Source: an uncultured Oscillospiraceae bacterium (GTDB lineage: Bacteria > Bacillota > Clostridia > Oscillospirales > Oscillospiraceae). Taken from it: a stretch of 15,488 nt of DNA. The stretch lies in the NCBI GenBank assembly GCA_944385455.1, contig CALWXI010000007.1:1-15488 (forward strand), given 5' to 3'. Positions 6,238-13,516 of the stretch are shown here, piece by piece (the first letter of the stretch is position 1; the number at the start of each line of letters is the position of its first letter). The notes below the pieces were generated by a model that was not told where the DNA came from, searched no databases, and saw only the letters and a list, made by a program, of their open reading frames with translations. The translations under genes and the position numbers were made by a program.

Positions 6238-6286
6238 GCAAAACGATGGGACCCCCCGCAGGCAGCGGGGGGTCCCATCGTTTTGC
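6238..6286. terminator. Bidirectional 22-bp-arm terminator between convergent genes
   Basis: A perfect inverted repeat with arms 6238-6259 and 6265-6286 and a five-base loop (AGGCA). The GC core is bounded by AAAA on the left and TTTT on the right, so it can terminate both the rightward redox operon (stop at 6198) and the leftward GLUG/MMPL operon (stop at 6382). Confidence 0.85.
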
Positions 6287-6381
6287 CGCGTTCCGCAGCG
6301 GGCCCGGACGCCTGCCAGGGAATCAGGGCGGTCTTCAGGCCCGCCCGGTCTTTCCCGGCATTGCCGCGTCATGACGGCGCT

Positions 6382-9300
6382 TCACTGCCCCGCCTTCCGC
6401 GGATGGGTCCAGCGCCGCTTTTGTCTTACATGATGCACGCCCCCGAGGATCGCGGCCAGAAGCAGCAGGCAGCCGGCCCCGGCGGCGATCCAGGCGGCAG
6501 GCGGGACCGGACGCTCCGCAACGCAGAACGTGATTTCCGCGGTCCGGCTGCCCAGCAGCAGATAGTGCCCGTCAATCTCAAACTCCGCCTGCGACCAGCC
6601 GCTTTCGTCCTGTACCCACAGCGCCCAGCGTTTGCCGGAGTCCGGCAGACGGCAGTGCACCGTGTAGGATATCTGTTCCAGGTCCGGATCGTCCACTGCA
6701 ACGGTATAGGCGGTGCCGGAGCGCGCGGCGCCGCGTCCGTCCGTCCAGGTGACCTCCCGCGCGGTATGGGTGACAACGGCCCGGCTGCTGAAGCTGCCGT
6801 CCACCAGGATCTCCGGCAGCTCCCCGCCGTCGGTCAGGGCGGAGGTGTAGGGCGTGTACTCCGCTTCCAGCGTCTGGCTTGCGGTCAGATGCGCATAGTC
6901 CAGATCCGGCCAGGAGGCGGAGTACCCCTTTTTCGCCGGGATCTCCGGCAGAGCCCCGATCCCCTCCCCGTACTGAAAGGGCACCACGGCCACGGTGACG
7001 CCATCGGCCGCAAAGGTCAGCTCCAGCTGAGAAAACAGCTCCGGCACGCCCTCCGTGCCGCACAGCGTATCAAAATCCACCGGCTCCGCCTTTCCGGCGT
7101 AGCTGATGCCGTCCAGAGCCCCCAGGCTCTCGCTGGTAAAGGTATTGCCGGACACGGTGCCGCCGCTGTCCACATCCCCCGCCACGGCGCCCAGGTATGC
7201 GGAGCCCTCGCCGATGGTCACCAGCGTATGGCAGTTCACCAGGGTGGCCCCCAGTCCGGCCACGCCGCCCACATAGTCCCCGCCGGACAGATGGCACTTG
7301 CTCCAGCTGTCCCGGATACTGCCCCAGGAGGCCCCGGCGATGCCGCCCACATAGCCGCCGCCGGAGACCGGGCCGTAATTCTCGCAGCTCCCGACGCGCC
7401 CCAGATCCATCAGGCCCACGATGCCGCCGGCGTAGTCCTGCTTTCCGGTGATCTCTCCCGTATTGACGCAGGAGGCGACCACGGCCTTGGTCTGATACCG
7501 GAAATCCAGAGAGCGGCCGCCCTCCCGGATGAGATCGTCCTCGGGGTCAAAGTCATACTCGATGGCCATGGAGCCCACAATCCCGGCCACGTTGACATCG
7601 CCCTCCACGGCTCCGTCGTTCCGGGCATCGGACAGATACCCCGTATCTGTGGTCTCAGGCGCTTCGTCCGACACATCCTCAAACCGGTCCTCAGTCTCCT
7701 CGTCGGAACCATCCGGAATCTCCCGCAGCAGGCCGGTGATGACGCCGAACTGGTCATTGATGGCGTCCAGATCGTCCAGCAGGATGTCCGTGCCGCCGGA
7801 CATGGACTCCCGCAGGGCGTCCCCGTCGTCCAGCAGGCCGGAGAAGATGTCTCCCAGGGCGTCCCCCTGCTCCCGGATCTCGCTGCTGATGGGACGGATG
7901 GTGATAGCGGGCATCTCAGACAGCTCCTCCACAGTATCCGCCAGGTCTCTGCCGGTCCCGGCCGCCTGCCCCAGGAGCTCCTCTGCGGTATTCCCGGCTT
8001 TCTCCAGCGCGCTCCCCACATTTCCGCCCTGCTCCAAAAGGTCCCGCAGGCCGCCGGCGGCGTCCTGTCCCGCCTCGGCGGCATCCGCCAGGGAGCGGAG
8101 GGCGGCGGCAAGAGATCCGCCGGCCCCTTTCACATCCTCCAGGGCCGCGCCGAACTCCTCCGGATGGGCCAGGGAGCCCGCCAGCCGGACCAGGGCCTTC
8201 CCCAGATCCGGCAGGGCGGACGCCGCCTGGGCAAGGCCGCTCTCAACGCCGGTCAGCGCCGAATCCAACGCCTCCCGCTGTTCCCCGGTCATCCCCTCCG
8301 GGCCGCGGGCATCCCACAAAATGCGCAGCGCCTGTGCGGCGGCTCCCGCCGCTCCGCTGCAGTCCTCCGCAAAGACCCTGAAGGCTTCCAAAAACGCCTC
8401 CAACGCCGGGCCGGTGTCCTCTCCTCGACCCAAAGCCTGTTTCAGGTGGTCCAGAGCGGACTGAAGCTGATCTCGTGAGGCGCGGGCCTGACGCAGAGAG
8501 GAACGCAGCGCCTGAATCGCATGTTCCGCTTCTGCCGCGGTATCTGCACCGATCCCGCCCGCCGCCCGGCCCTCATCCAGCACGTCGTTCAGTTGTCCGG
8601 CCAACTCCTCCGCCAGGTCCAGAGCATCGGAGGTATCGTCCAGGATAGGCGTCAACTCATCCGTGAGCCAGGAGAGCCGGGCGGACAGGTCATTGATTTC
8701 GTCAATATTTTCGTTGGCCCAGTCTGTGGTGGAGTCCATCAAATCACTCATGGCCTCCCGGGCCTCCCCCGCCCGGTCGGAGATGGCCCGCATCCGCTCC
8801 GAGAGCTCGTCGGAGGAGCTTCGGACATCGTCCCCCGTCTGGCTGATCAGCTCGCGCAGCACATCCAGTTCGTCCAGCAGGCCGCCTGCCCGACCTTCGT
8901 TGTAGAGCAGCCGCACCTCCGGCACCAGCTGCCCGGCGATGCCGCCCACATCCTTCCGGCCCAGAATGGTCCCGGAATTGGCGCAGCCGTTCAGATAGCC
9001 GGACTGCCGCCCCACGATGCCGCCGATGTTATACCCCACGTGGGCGTACCCCACCGCCCCGGCGTTGACGCAGCTTTGCAGGATGCCGGAGGAAAACCCG
9101 GTGATGCCGCCGATGTCGGTGCACACGGGCACATTCTCCGCGGCGTTGAGCTGCTCCTGGTTCAGATTGTCCAGGTCCAGCTCCGCGTCCACCTCCGTGG
9201 TGTTGATGCTGCCGCTGTTCTCACACCGGATGATGGAGCCATAGTTCTGCCCGGCGATGCCGCCCACATAGTGCTCCCCGGTGACGGAGCCGGAGAAGGA

Positions 9301-9825
9301 GCCGTTGATGATCCGCCCCTGAGACTCGTTGATCCCCACCAGACCGCCGATGCTGTCCTTCCCGCTCACCGTCCCGGAAAACGTGCAGTTTGTGATGGTG
9401 CCCCGGTTCTCCCCCACCAGGCCGCCCAGGGTGTTCTTGCGGTCGGTGGGGGAGATGGTGCCCGTGACGTTGAGATCCCGCACGGCGCCGGTGGGCTGGA
9501 TGTACCGGAACAGGCCCCGCACATTGCCGCTGCCGGTGATGGACAGCCCGGAGATGGTGTGGCCCTGCCCCTCGAAGGTGCCGCCGAAGGTGGGGATGGG
9601 GGTAAAGTCCGCGCCGGTGAGGTCGATGTCCGCCTCCAGATAGACGGTCTTCCCCTGGGACCAGCTGTCCAGGGTGCAGTTCTGAGAAAGGTTTCCCAGA
9701 TCCTCCGCCGTGCGGAGATAGACGGTATTGGTATCTCCGGCGGCCAGAGCGGCGGGGGCCATGAGGGAGAGGAGCAGAACCGCCGCTAAAAGGAGGCTCA
9801 CGCGCTTACCGGTCTTCCGTTTCAT
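6382..9825 (-). CDS. Membrane-anchored GLUG-repeat surface protein with coiled-coil insertion
   Basis: An 1147-residue extracellular protein. Residues 1-28 are a signal peptide (RVSLLLAAVLLLSLMAP, cleavage near ALA-A). Residues about 115-305 hold GLUG-type beta repeats (GGLVGENRGTITNCTFSG, VGGIAGQNYGSIIRCENSG and others). Residues about 305-735 form a long acidic, Ala/Leu/Asp-rich helical coiled-coil region (LLDELDVLRELIS, AISDRAGEAREAMSDLMDS). GLUG repeats then resume (AGGIVG, VGGIAGASWGSIRDSW, VGGVAG). An InlB B-repeat-like segment (LPEIPAKKGYSASWPDLDY) follows, and the protein ends with one transmembrane helix (AAWIAAGAGCLLLLAAILGG) and a basic tail. There is no LPXTG. The start is ATG 9825 with AAGGAGG upstream. 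It overlaps the end of the MMPL gene by 20 bases, so the two are coupled. A 20-base DNA repeat encoding YVGGIAG recurs at 7335-7354 and 9252-9271. The function is unknown; it is probably a partner of the transporter. Confidence 0.85.
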   Translation of the reverse strand: MKRKTGKRVSLLLAAVLLLSLMAPAALAAGDTNTVYLRTAEDLGNLSQNCTLDSWSQGKTVYLEADIDLTGADFTPIPTFGGTFEGQGHTISGLSITGSGNVRGLFRYIQPTGAVRDLNVTGTISPTDRKNTLGGLVGENRGTITNCTFSGTVSGKDSIGGLVGINESQGRIINGSFSGSVTGEHYVGGIAGQNYGSIIRCENSGSINTTEVDAELDLDNLNQEQLNAAENVPVCTDIGGITGFSSGILQSCVNAGAVGYAHVGYNIGGIVGRQSGYLNGCANSGTILGRKDVGGIAGQLVPEVRLLYNEGRAGGLLDELDVLRELISQTGDDVRSSSDELSERMRAISDRAGEAREAMSDLMDSTTDWANENIDEINDLSARLSWLTDELTPILDDTSDALDLAEELAGQLNDVLDEGRAAGGIGADTAAEAEHAIQALRSSLRQARASRDQLQSALDHLKQALGRGEDTGPALEAFLEAFRVFAEDCSGAAGAAAQALRILWDARGPEGMTGEQREALDSALTGVESGLAQAASALPDLGKALVRLAGSLAHPEEFGAALEDVKGAGGSLAAALRSLADAAEAGQDAAGGLRDLLEQGGNVGSALEKAGNTAEELLGQAAGTGRDLADTVEELSEMPAITIRPISSEIREQGDALGDIFSGLLDDGDALRESMSGGTDILLDDLDAINDQFGVITGLLREIPDGSDEETEDRFEDVSDEAPETTDTGYLSDARNDGAVEGDVNVAGIVGSMAIEYDFDPEDDLIREGGRSLDFRYQTKAVVASCVNTGEITGKQDYAGGIVGLMDLGRVGSCENYGPVSGGGYVGGIAGASWGSIRDSWSKCHLSGGDYVGGVAGLGATLVNCHTLVTIGEGSAYLGAVAGDVDSGGTVSGNTFTSESLGALDGISYAGKAEPVDFDTLCGTEGVPELFSQLELTFAADGVTVAVVPFQYGEGIGALPEIPAKKGYSASWPDLDYAHLTASQTLEAEYTPYTSALTDGGELPEILVDGSFSSRAVVTHTAREVTWTDGRGAARSGTAYTVAVDDPDLEQISYTVHCRLPDSGKRWALWVQDESGWSQAEFEIDGHYLLLGSRTAEITFCVAERPVPPAAWIAAGAGCLLLLAAILGGVHHVRQKRRWTHPRKAGQ

Positions 9826-12313
9826 CTGCTTTTGGAACCTCCTTGGTCTGATAGCTTCCGGTCTCCAGCAGCCCGGAGACATCGCCGTAAATGACGCCCT
9901 GGATGTGCGCGTCCACCACGCCGGACACCCGGCCCCGGACCCGGCCGTTCACATAGACGGCGCCGCTGGCGCTGCGGCTGACCTCCGGGACCTTGATATT
10001 GAACCGGGTCCTTTCCACGATCCTGTCTCCCAGGTACAGGATCTGGGGCAGGATGAACATCACCAGGAACATGGAGATGAGCGTCCCCCGGCACAGGCAC
10101 TCCCCGATGCCCACGATGGCGGGCTCCGTGGTGATCCGGGCGATGAGGAACCCGGCGGCGGACAGGATGCTCCCCGAGGTCAGCACCGTGGGGAAGGACA
10201 GATCCAGCGCCTGAACGACGGCCTCCCGCCGGGGCATCTTCTCTTTCCGTTCGTTGTACCAGGAGGAGATGACGATGGCGTAGTCGATGTTGGCCCCCAT
10301 CTGGATGGAGGTCACCACCAGATAGCTCATAAAGAAAATGGGCTGCCCCGTCACGCCGGGGAAGGAGAAATTGATCCAGATACTGCCCTGGATCACCAGG
10401 ATCAGCAAAAGAGGCAGTCCCACCGACTGGAAGGTGAAGAGCAGCACCAGGATGACGAACACCACGGACAGCACGCTGATCATCACATTGTCCCGGGCGA
10501 AGGATACGGACAGGTCGTAGTCGCTGGTGGAGTCTCCCACCAGATAGACACGATCGGCGTCATAGTACCGCTCCGCCTCCCGGTGGATGGTCTGGAGAAA
10601 GGCAAAGGTCTCCTCCCCCTCCTCCGGCAGGTCCAGGCTGACCAGCATCCGGGTGTAATGGTCCCCCTGCAGCTGGGCCCGGGCGTCGGACAGCTGCGCA
10701 TAGAGGCCGTCCAGATCCGCCTGGTCCTCCTCGTCCAGATCCACATAGCCCTCCTCCACCTTGTCATAGACAAAGAAAAACATGTCCATCAGCGGGACCG
10801 TATAATCGTCCACGCCGCCCACGATCCGGCCGTATTCCTCATGCTCCGCCGCGTAGGCGGCATAAACCAGGCATACCGGCTCGTAGTCCAGGTCCGTCAT
10901 CTCGGCAAACTGCCGGGGCGTCAGGGCGTCGGTGAGCATGTAGCCGTCCATGACCTCCACATTGGACAGCCCCATGGCGTAGTCCACCTGGTCATAAGTC
11001 TCCAGCCGGTCCAGCAGGGCCTTCTCACTGGCATAGTCGCCTTTCGGCACGATCAGCGCCATGACGTTCTGGGTGCCGAAGGTCTCGTTGACCCGTGTCT
11101 GGGCGATCTGGGTCTCGTTCTGCCGGGCGGTCTCGATCTGGCTGTAGCCGTAGACATAGGGGCACCGGCTGGACAGCAGGAAGCCCGCCGCGACGGCCGC
11201 CGCGAACAGGGGCACTCCCACATGGCGCAGCTTCAGGGTGAATTTGCCCCAGCGGTCGATCCTGGGGATAAAGCCGCGGTGCTGTGTTCTGGCCATGGCC
11301 CTGGAAAAGAGCATCAGCAGGCCCGGCATCAGGGTAAAGACCGAGAGCATGCTGAACAGAATGGCCTTGATGAGCACGATGCCCATGTCAAAGCCGATGC
11401 GGAACTGCATGAACATCATGGCGGCCAGCCCCGAGATGGTGGTGAGGCTGCTGGCGGAGATGGAGGGGATGGCGGCGCTCACCGCCGCGATGCAGGCCTC
11501 CCGGTCCTCCCTGCTCTCCCGCTCCTCCAGGAAGCGGTGGAGCATGATGATGGCGTAGTCGATGGCCAGGGCCAGCTGCAGCACCACGGTCACCGAGTTG
11601 GACACGAAGGAGATCTCCCCGAAGATGAAATTGGTGCCCAGGTTCAGCAGGGCCGCCGCGACAAACGTGAGGAGCAGCACCGGGATCTCCGCGTAGGAGC
11701 GGGAGGTGAGCAGCAGCACCAGCACGATGATCACCGCCGCCACCGCCAGAATGATCCGCATCTCGCCGGCCAGGGAATCCGCCTGGGAGCTGCCCAAGGC
11801 GCTGTCGATGTAATAGTCATAGGGCTCCAGCAGCTCCCGGATGGCGGACAGGGCGGCAAGGCTGATCTCGCCGTCCTCCTCCCCGTCAAAGGTCACGGAG
11901 ATCAGGGCGTCCGCCCCCCTGAAATACCCGGCGATGTCCTCCGGCGTCTCCGGTTCGCTCTCCTCCCCCGTGTCCGCTCCCACGGCGCCGCTCCCGAAGG
12001 CGGCGGAGGCGACCCCCTCGATCTGCTCCATCCGCTCCGCCAGGTCCTCCGCCATGTCATATGTCACATGGGAGACCATGACCCGGGCGGTGCCGAAGGT
12101 GGTGAACTCCTCCTCCATGAGGGTCAGGCCCCGGCGGGTCTGCCTGTTCTCCGGCAGATACTCCGTGATGTCGTTGCAGACGCTGACCCAGTTCCGGGAG
12201 AACAGGCAGAAGATCAGGGCACAGGCATAGAGAAAGAGGATCAGGTTCCGCTTGTCGACGATGACCGTGGCCAGCTTCTCAAAAAAGGATGGCTTATCCG
12301 TTCCCCTGCTCAC
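9806..12313 (-). CDS. MMPL/RND-family transporter with bactofilin-like tail
   Basis: An 835-residue pump with the duplicated RND layout: a first helix at residues 23-39, a large outer loop, then a block of five to six helices, repeated once. Paired Asp-Tyr motifs in the middle helices (LAIDYAIIM, D252-Y253; ANIDYAIVI, D677-Y678) match the proton-relay residues of MmpL3-type proteins, so it is probably driven by the proton gradient. After the last helix, residues 786-820 read as short Gly/Val repeats (VNGRVRGRVSGVVDAHIQG), resembling a bactofilin beta-solenoid in the cytoplasm. The true start is GTG 12313, which overlaps the upstream stop as GTGA and has GGGAGGAG 8 bp before it. The open frame continues to 12751, but that extension is only a shadow of the small upstream gene. 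The substrate is unknown. Confidence 0.9.
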   Translation of the reverse strand: MSRGTDKPSFFEKLATVIVDKRNLILFLYACALIFCLFSRNWVSVCNDITEYLPENRQTRRGLTLMEEEFTTFGTARVMVSHVTYDMAEDLAERMEQIEGVASAAFGSGAVGADTGEESEPETPEDIAGYFRGADALISVTFDGEEDGEISLAALSAIRELLEPYDYYIDSALGSSQADSLAGEMRIILAVAAVIIVLVLLLTSRSYAEIPVLLLTFVAAALLNLGTNFIFGEISFVSNSVTVVLQLALAIDYAIIMLHRFLEERESREDREACIAAVSAAIPSISASSLTTISGLAAMMFMQFRIGFDMGIVLIKAILFSMLSVFTLMPGLLMLFSRAMARTQHRGFIPRIDRWGKFTLKLRHVGVPLFAAAVAAGFLLSSRCPYVYGYSQIETARQNETQIAQTRVNETFGTQNVMALIVPKGDYASEKALLDRLETYDQVDYAMGLSNVEVMDGYMLTDALTPRQFAEMTDLDYEPVCLVYAAYAAEHEEYGRIVGGVDDYTVPLMDMFFFVYDKVEEGYVDLDEEDQADLDGLYAQLSDARAQLQGDHYTRMLVSLDLPEEGEETFAFLQTIHREAERYYDADRVYLVGDSTSDYDLSVSFARDNVMISVLSVVFVILVLLFTFQSVGLPLLLILVIQGSIWINFSFPGVTGQPIFFMSYLVVTSIQMGANIDYAIVISSWYNERKEKMPRREAVVQALDLSFPTVLTSGSILSAAGFLIARITTEPAIVGIGECLCRGTLISMFLVMFILPQILYLGDRIVERTRFNIKVPEVSRSASGAVYVNGRVRGRVSGVVDAHIQGVIYGDVSGLLETGSYQTKEVPKADETEDR

Positions 12314-12630
12314 AGCTCCGACTCCTCCCGGGGTTCCGAATGGAGGAGCGTGCCCTCCCACCGCATGCGGGCGGAGCTTGAAGTGGACGTGCCCCGCAGG
12401 CTCCCCGCCCGCAGGTGCAGAACGGTCTCGCAGGGAATCGTGCTCACCACCGTTTGGATGGGATGAAAGAGGTGCAGCGTCCCATCCGCCGCCCGCACGC
12501 CCCGCACCGTGTTGACATAGCCCACCAGATCCAGCGAGCCGGTGACGTAATTTCCCTGATGGCACAGGGTCAGAACGCCCTCCCGCGGGCCCAGCTGGCT
12601 CTGGATGGTGACTTGATACCGCTCCGTCAT
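12310..12630 (-). CDS. Small predicted beta-rich protein, first gene of the MMPL operon
   Basis: A 106-residue protein of unrecognised family. Short alternating hydrophobic strands with Gly turns (YQVTIQSQLGPREGVLTL, NYVTGSLDLVGYVNTVRG, GTLHLFHPIQTVVSTIPCET) suggest a small beta barrel or sandwich. It has no signal peptide or membrane helix, so it is probably cytoplasmic. The start is ATG with AGGAAGGAG and 8-bp spacing. The stop overlaps the MMPL start (GTGA), indicating coupled translation and similar dose. It may be an accessory or regulatory subunit of the transporter; this is an inference from position. The reading is preferred over the overlapping MMPL-frame extension because of its own ribosome binding site and strand-like pattern. 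Confidence 0.78.
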   Translation of the reverse strand: MTERYQVTIQSQLGPREGVLTLCHQGNYVTGSLDLVGYVNTVRGVRAADGTLHLFHPIQTVVSTIPCETVLHLRAGSLRGTSTSSSARMRWEGTLLHSEPREESEL

Positions 12631-12662
12631 AGCGCCGCGCTCCTTCCTGTTCGGTTTCTTTC

Positions 12663-12691
12663 AGCATAGAAAACCCGCCCGGAGAAAACAA
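12663..12691 (-). promoter_or_regulatory. Putative promoter of the small protein-MMPL-GLUG operon
   Basis: On the minus strand, TTGTTT (12691-12686) and TATGCT (12668-12663) are separated by exactly 17 bp, about 33 bp upstream of the ATG at 12630. The -35 abuts the left end of the palindromic region at 12691-12744. Confidence 0.55.
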
Positions 12692-12744
12692 GATGCAGAA
12701 GGAGCCGGATGTCAGATTTCTGACACTTGCTCCATTCTGCATCT
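12691..12744. promoter_or_regulatory. Nested palindromic operator between divergent promoters
   Basis: The centre is a perfect dyad, TGTCAGA-TT-TCTGACA (12710-12725). Outside it, AGATGCAGAAGGAGC (12691-12705) is matched by GCTCCATTCTGCATCT (12729-12744), a second inverted repeat with one inserted base. The whole 54-bp structure fills the space between the two outward-facing -35 boxes. It is the likely binding site for the divergent TetR protein, controlling the MMPL operon and its own gene. Confidence 0.65.
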
Positions 12745-12773
12745 GTGACACGTTCCGGGAACTGTGCTAAAAT
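12745..12773 (+). promoter_or_regulatory. Putative promoter of the divergent TetR gene
   Basis: GTGACA (12745-12750), a 17-bp spacer and TAAAAT (12768-12773) with an extended -10 (TGCTAAAAT). The TetR start is at 12812. The -35 begins immediately after the right arm of the palindrome. Confidence 0.6.
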
Positions 12774-12811
12774 GGGAGAAAAAACGGGAAGAAAGGTTTG
12801 GGGTCGCCGGG

Positions 12812-13432
12812 ATGAGAAAACGAACATACGAGGCCAGCGAGGCCGCCAAGCGGGAGATCTGTGCCGCGCTGAAACGCCTGATGGCACAAAAGCCTCTGAA
12901 CAAGATCACCGTGGCGGAGATCATGCAGTCCTGCGGCATGGCCCGGCAGCATTTTTACTACCACTTTGAGGACATCTACGACGCGGTGCGCTGGATGTTC
13001 GACCAGGAGGCTGTGACGCTGCTGCGGCAGCATGAGGGGGTCATGCTCTGGCAGGACGGCCTGCTTCAGCTCTTCCAGTATCTCCAGGAGAACCGGGCGG
13101 TGTGCCTGTGCGCCCTGCATTCCATCAGCCGGGAACATCTGAAGCGATTCTTCCAGACGGATGTGCATGTCATCATACAAAGCACGATCCAAAGGATCGT
13201 CATGGAGCTGAACTACCAGGCGTCCGATGAGGAAGTCGATCTGCTGACGAAATTTTATGTGGGGGCGCTGGCAAGTATGATCGAGGATTGGCTGCTGGGC
13301 GATATCCGGGAAACGCCCGAGGAGCTGATCCGGTTTGCCGATCAGCTTTTGAAGGACCATGTCCGGGGCGCGGCCCTGCGGATGGCGGGACCGCGCCCGG
13401 CAGGGGAGCCGGCTTGCAGGGAGGAGCCGTGA
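12812..13432 (+). CDS. TetR-family regulator divergent to the MMPL operon
   Basis: A 206-residue regulator. It has an N-terminal TetR HTH (AAKREICAALKRLMAQKPLNK, then ITVAEIMQSCGMARQHFYYH at residues 32-51, then FEDIYDAVRWMF) and a helical C-terminal domain of the TetR_C/DhaS-like type (YVGALASMIEDWLLGD). The HFYYHFEDIYDAVRW motif is characteristic of that subgroup. The start at ATG 12812 is chosen because the conserved N-terminus follows directly; the ribosome binding site is weak, and an in-frame TTG at 12764 overlaps the promoter. The regulator shares a 180-bp divergent intergenic region with the MMPL operon, and the palindrome at 12691-12744 is its probable operator. The inducer is unknown. 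Confidence 0.88.
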   Translation: MRKRTYEASEAAKREICAALKRLMAQKPLNKITVAEIMQSCGMARQHFYYHFEDIYDAVRWMFDQEAVTLLRQHEGVMLWQDGLLQLFQYLQENRAVCLCALHSISREHLKRFFQTDVHVIIQSTIQRIVMELNYQASDEEVDLLTKFYVGALASMIEDWLLGDIRETPEELIRFADQLLKDHVRGAALRMAGPRPAGEPACREEP

Positions 13433-13516
13433 TATCACGCCGTCCTCCGCATCAGCGGCTCTGCGAGGGGGATCGGGGGACCGGCAGAGCAGATCACTGC
13501 CTGGACCGGCGGGCTT

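Noticed and set aside
5053..6372. A 439-codon minus-strand frame opposite the first aldo/keto reductase
   Set aside because: It is antisense to a gene with convincing ferredoxin motifs, and the product has no recognisable features.
6283..8478. A 731-codon open frame on the + strand opposite the GLUG protein
   Set aside because: It is antisense to the repeat protein and low-complexity (Gly/Arg/Pro/Gln), starting inside the terminator region. It is a composition shadow.
8521..9789. A 422-codon open frame on the + strand with repeated DAAHI-like motifs
   Set aside because: The repetition mirrors the GLUG repeats on the other strand. There is no ribosome binding site or independent similarity.
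9728..12466. A 912-codon open frame on the + strand opposite the MMPL gene
   Set aside because: It is antisense to a clearly conserved transporter. The translation is His/Gly/Asp/Val-rich with no recognisable domain. Long antisense frames are common in GC-rich coding DNA.
12314..12751. N-terminal extension of the MMPL frame up to 12751
   Set aside because: The extra 146 residues are Gly/His/Pro-rich and overlap the better-supported small gene. A GTG start with a good ribosome binding site exists at 12313.
13433..13516. Terminator between the convergent TetR and aldo/keto reductase genes
   Set aside because: Only a 7-bp GCTCTGC/GCAGAGC repeat with a 19-base loop and no T-run was found. It is not convincing.
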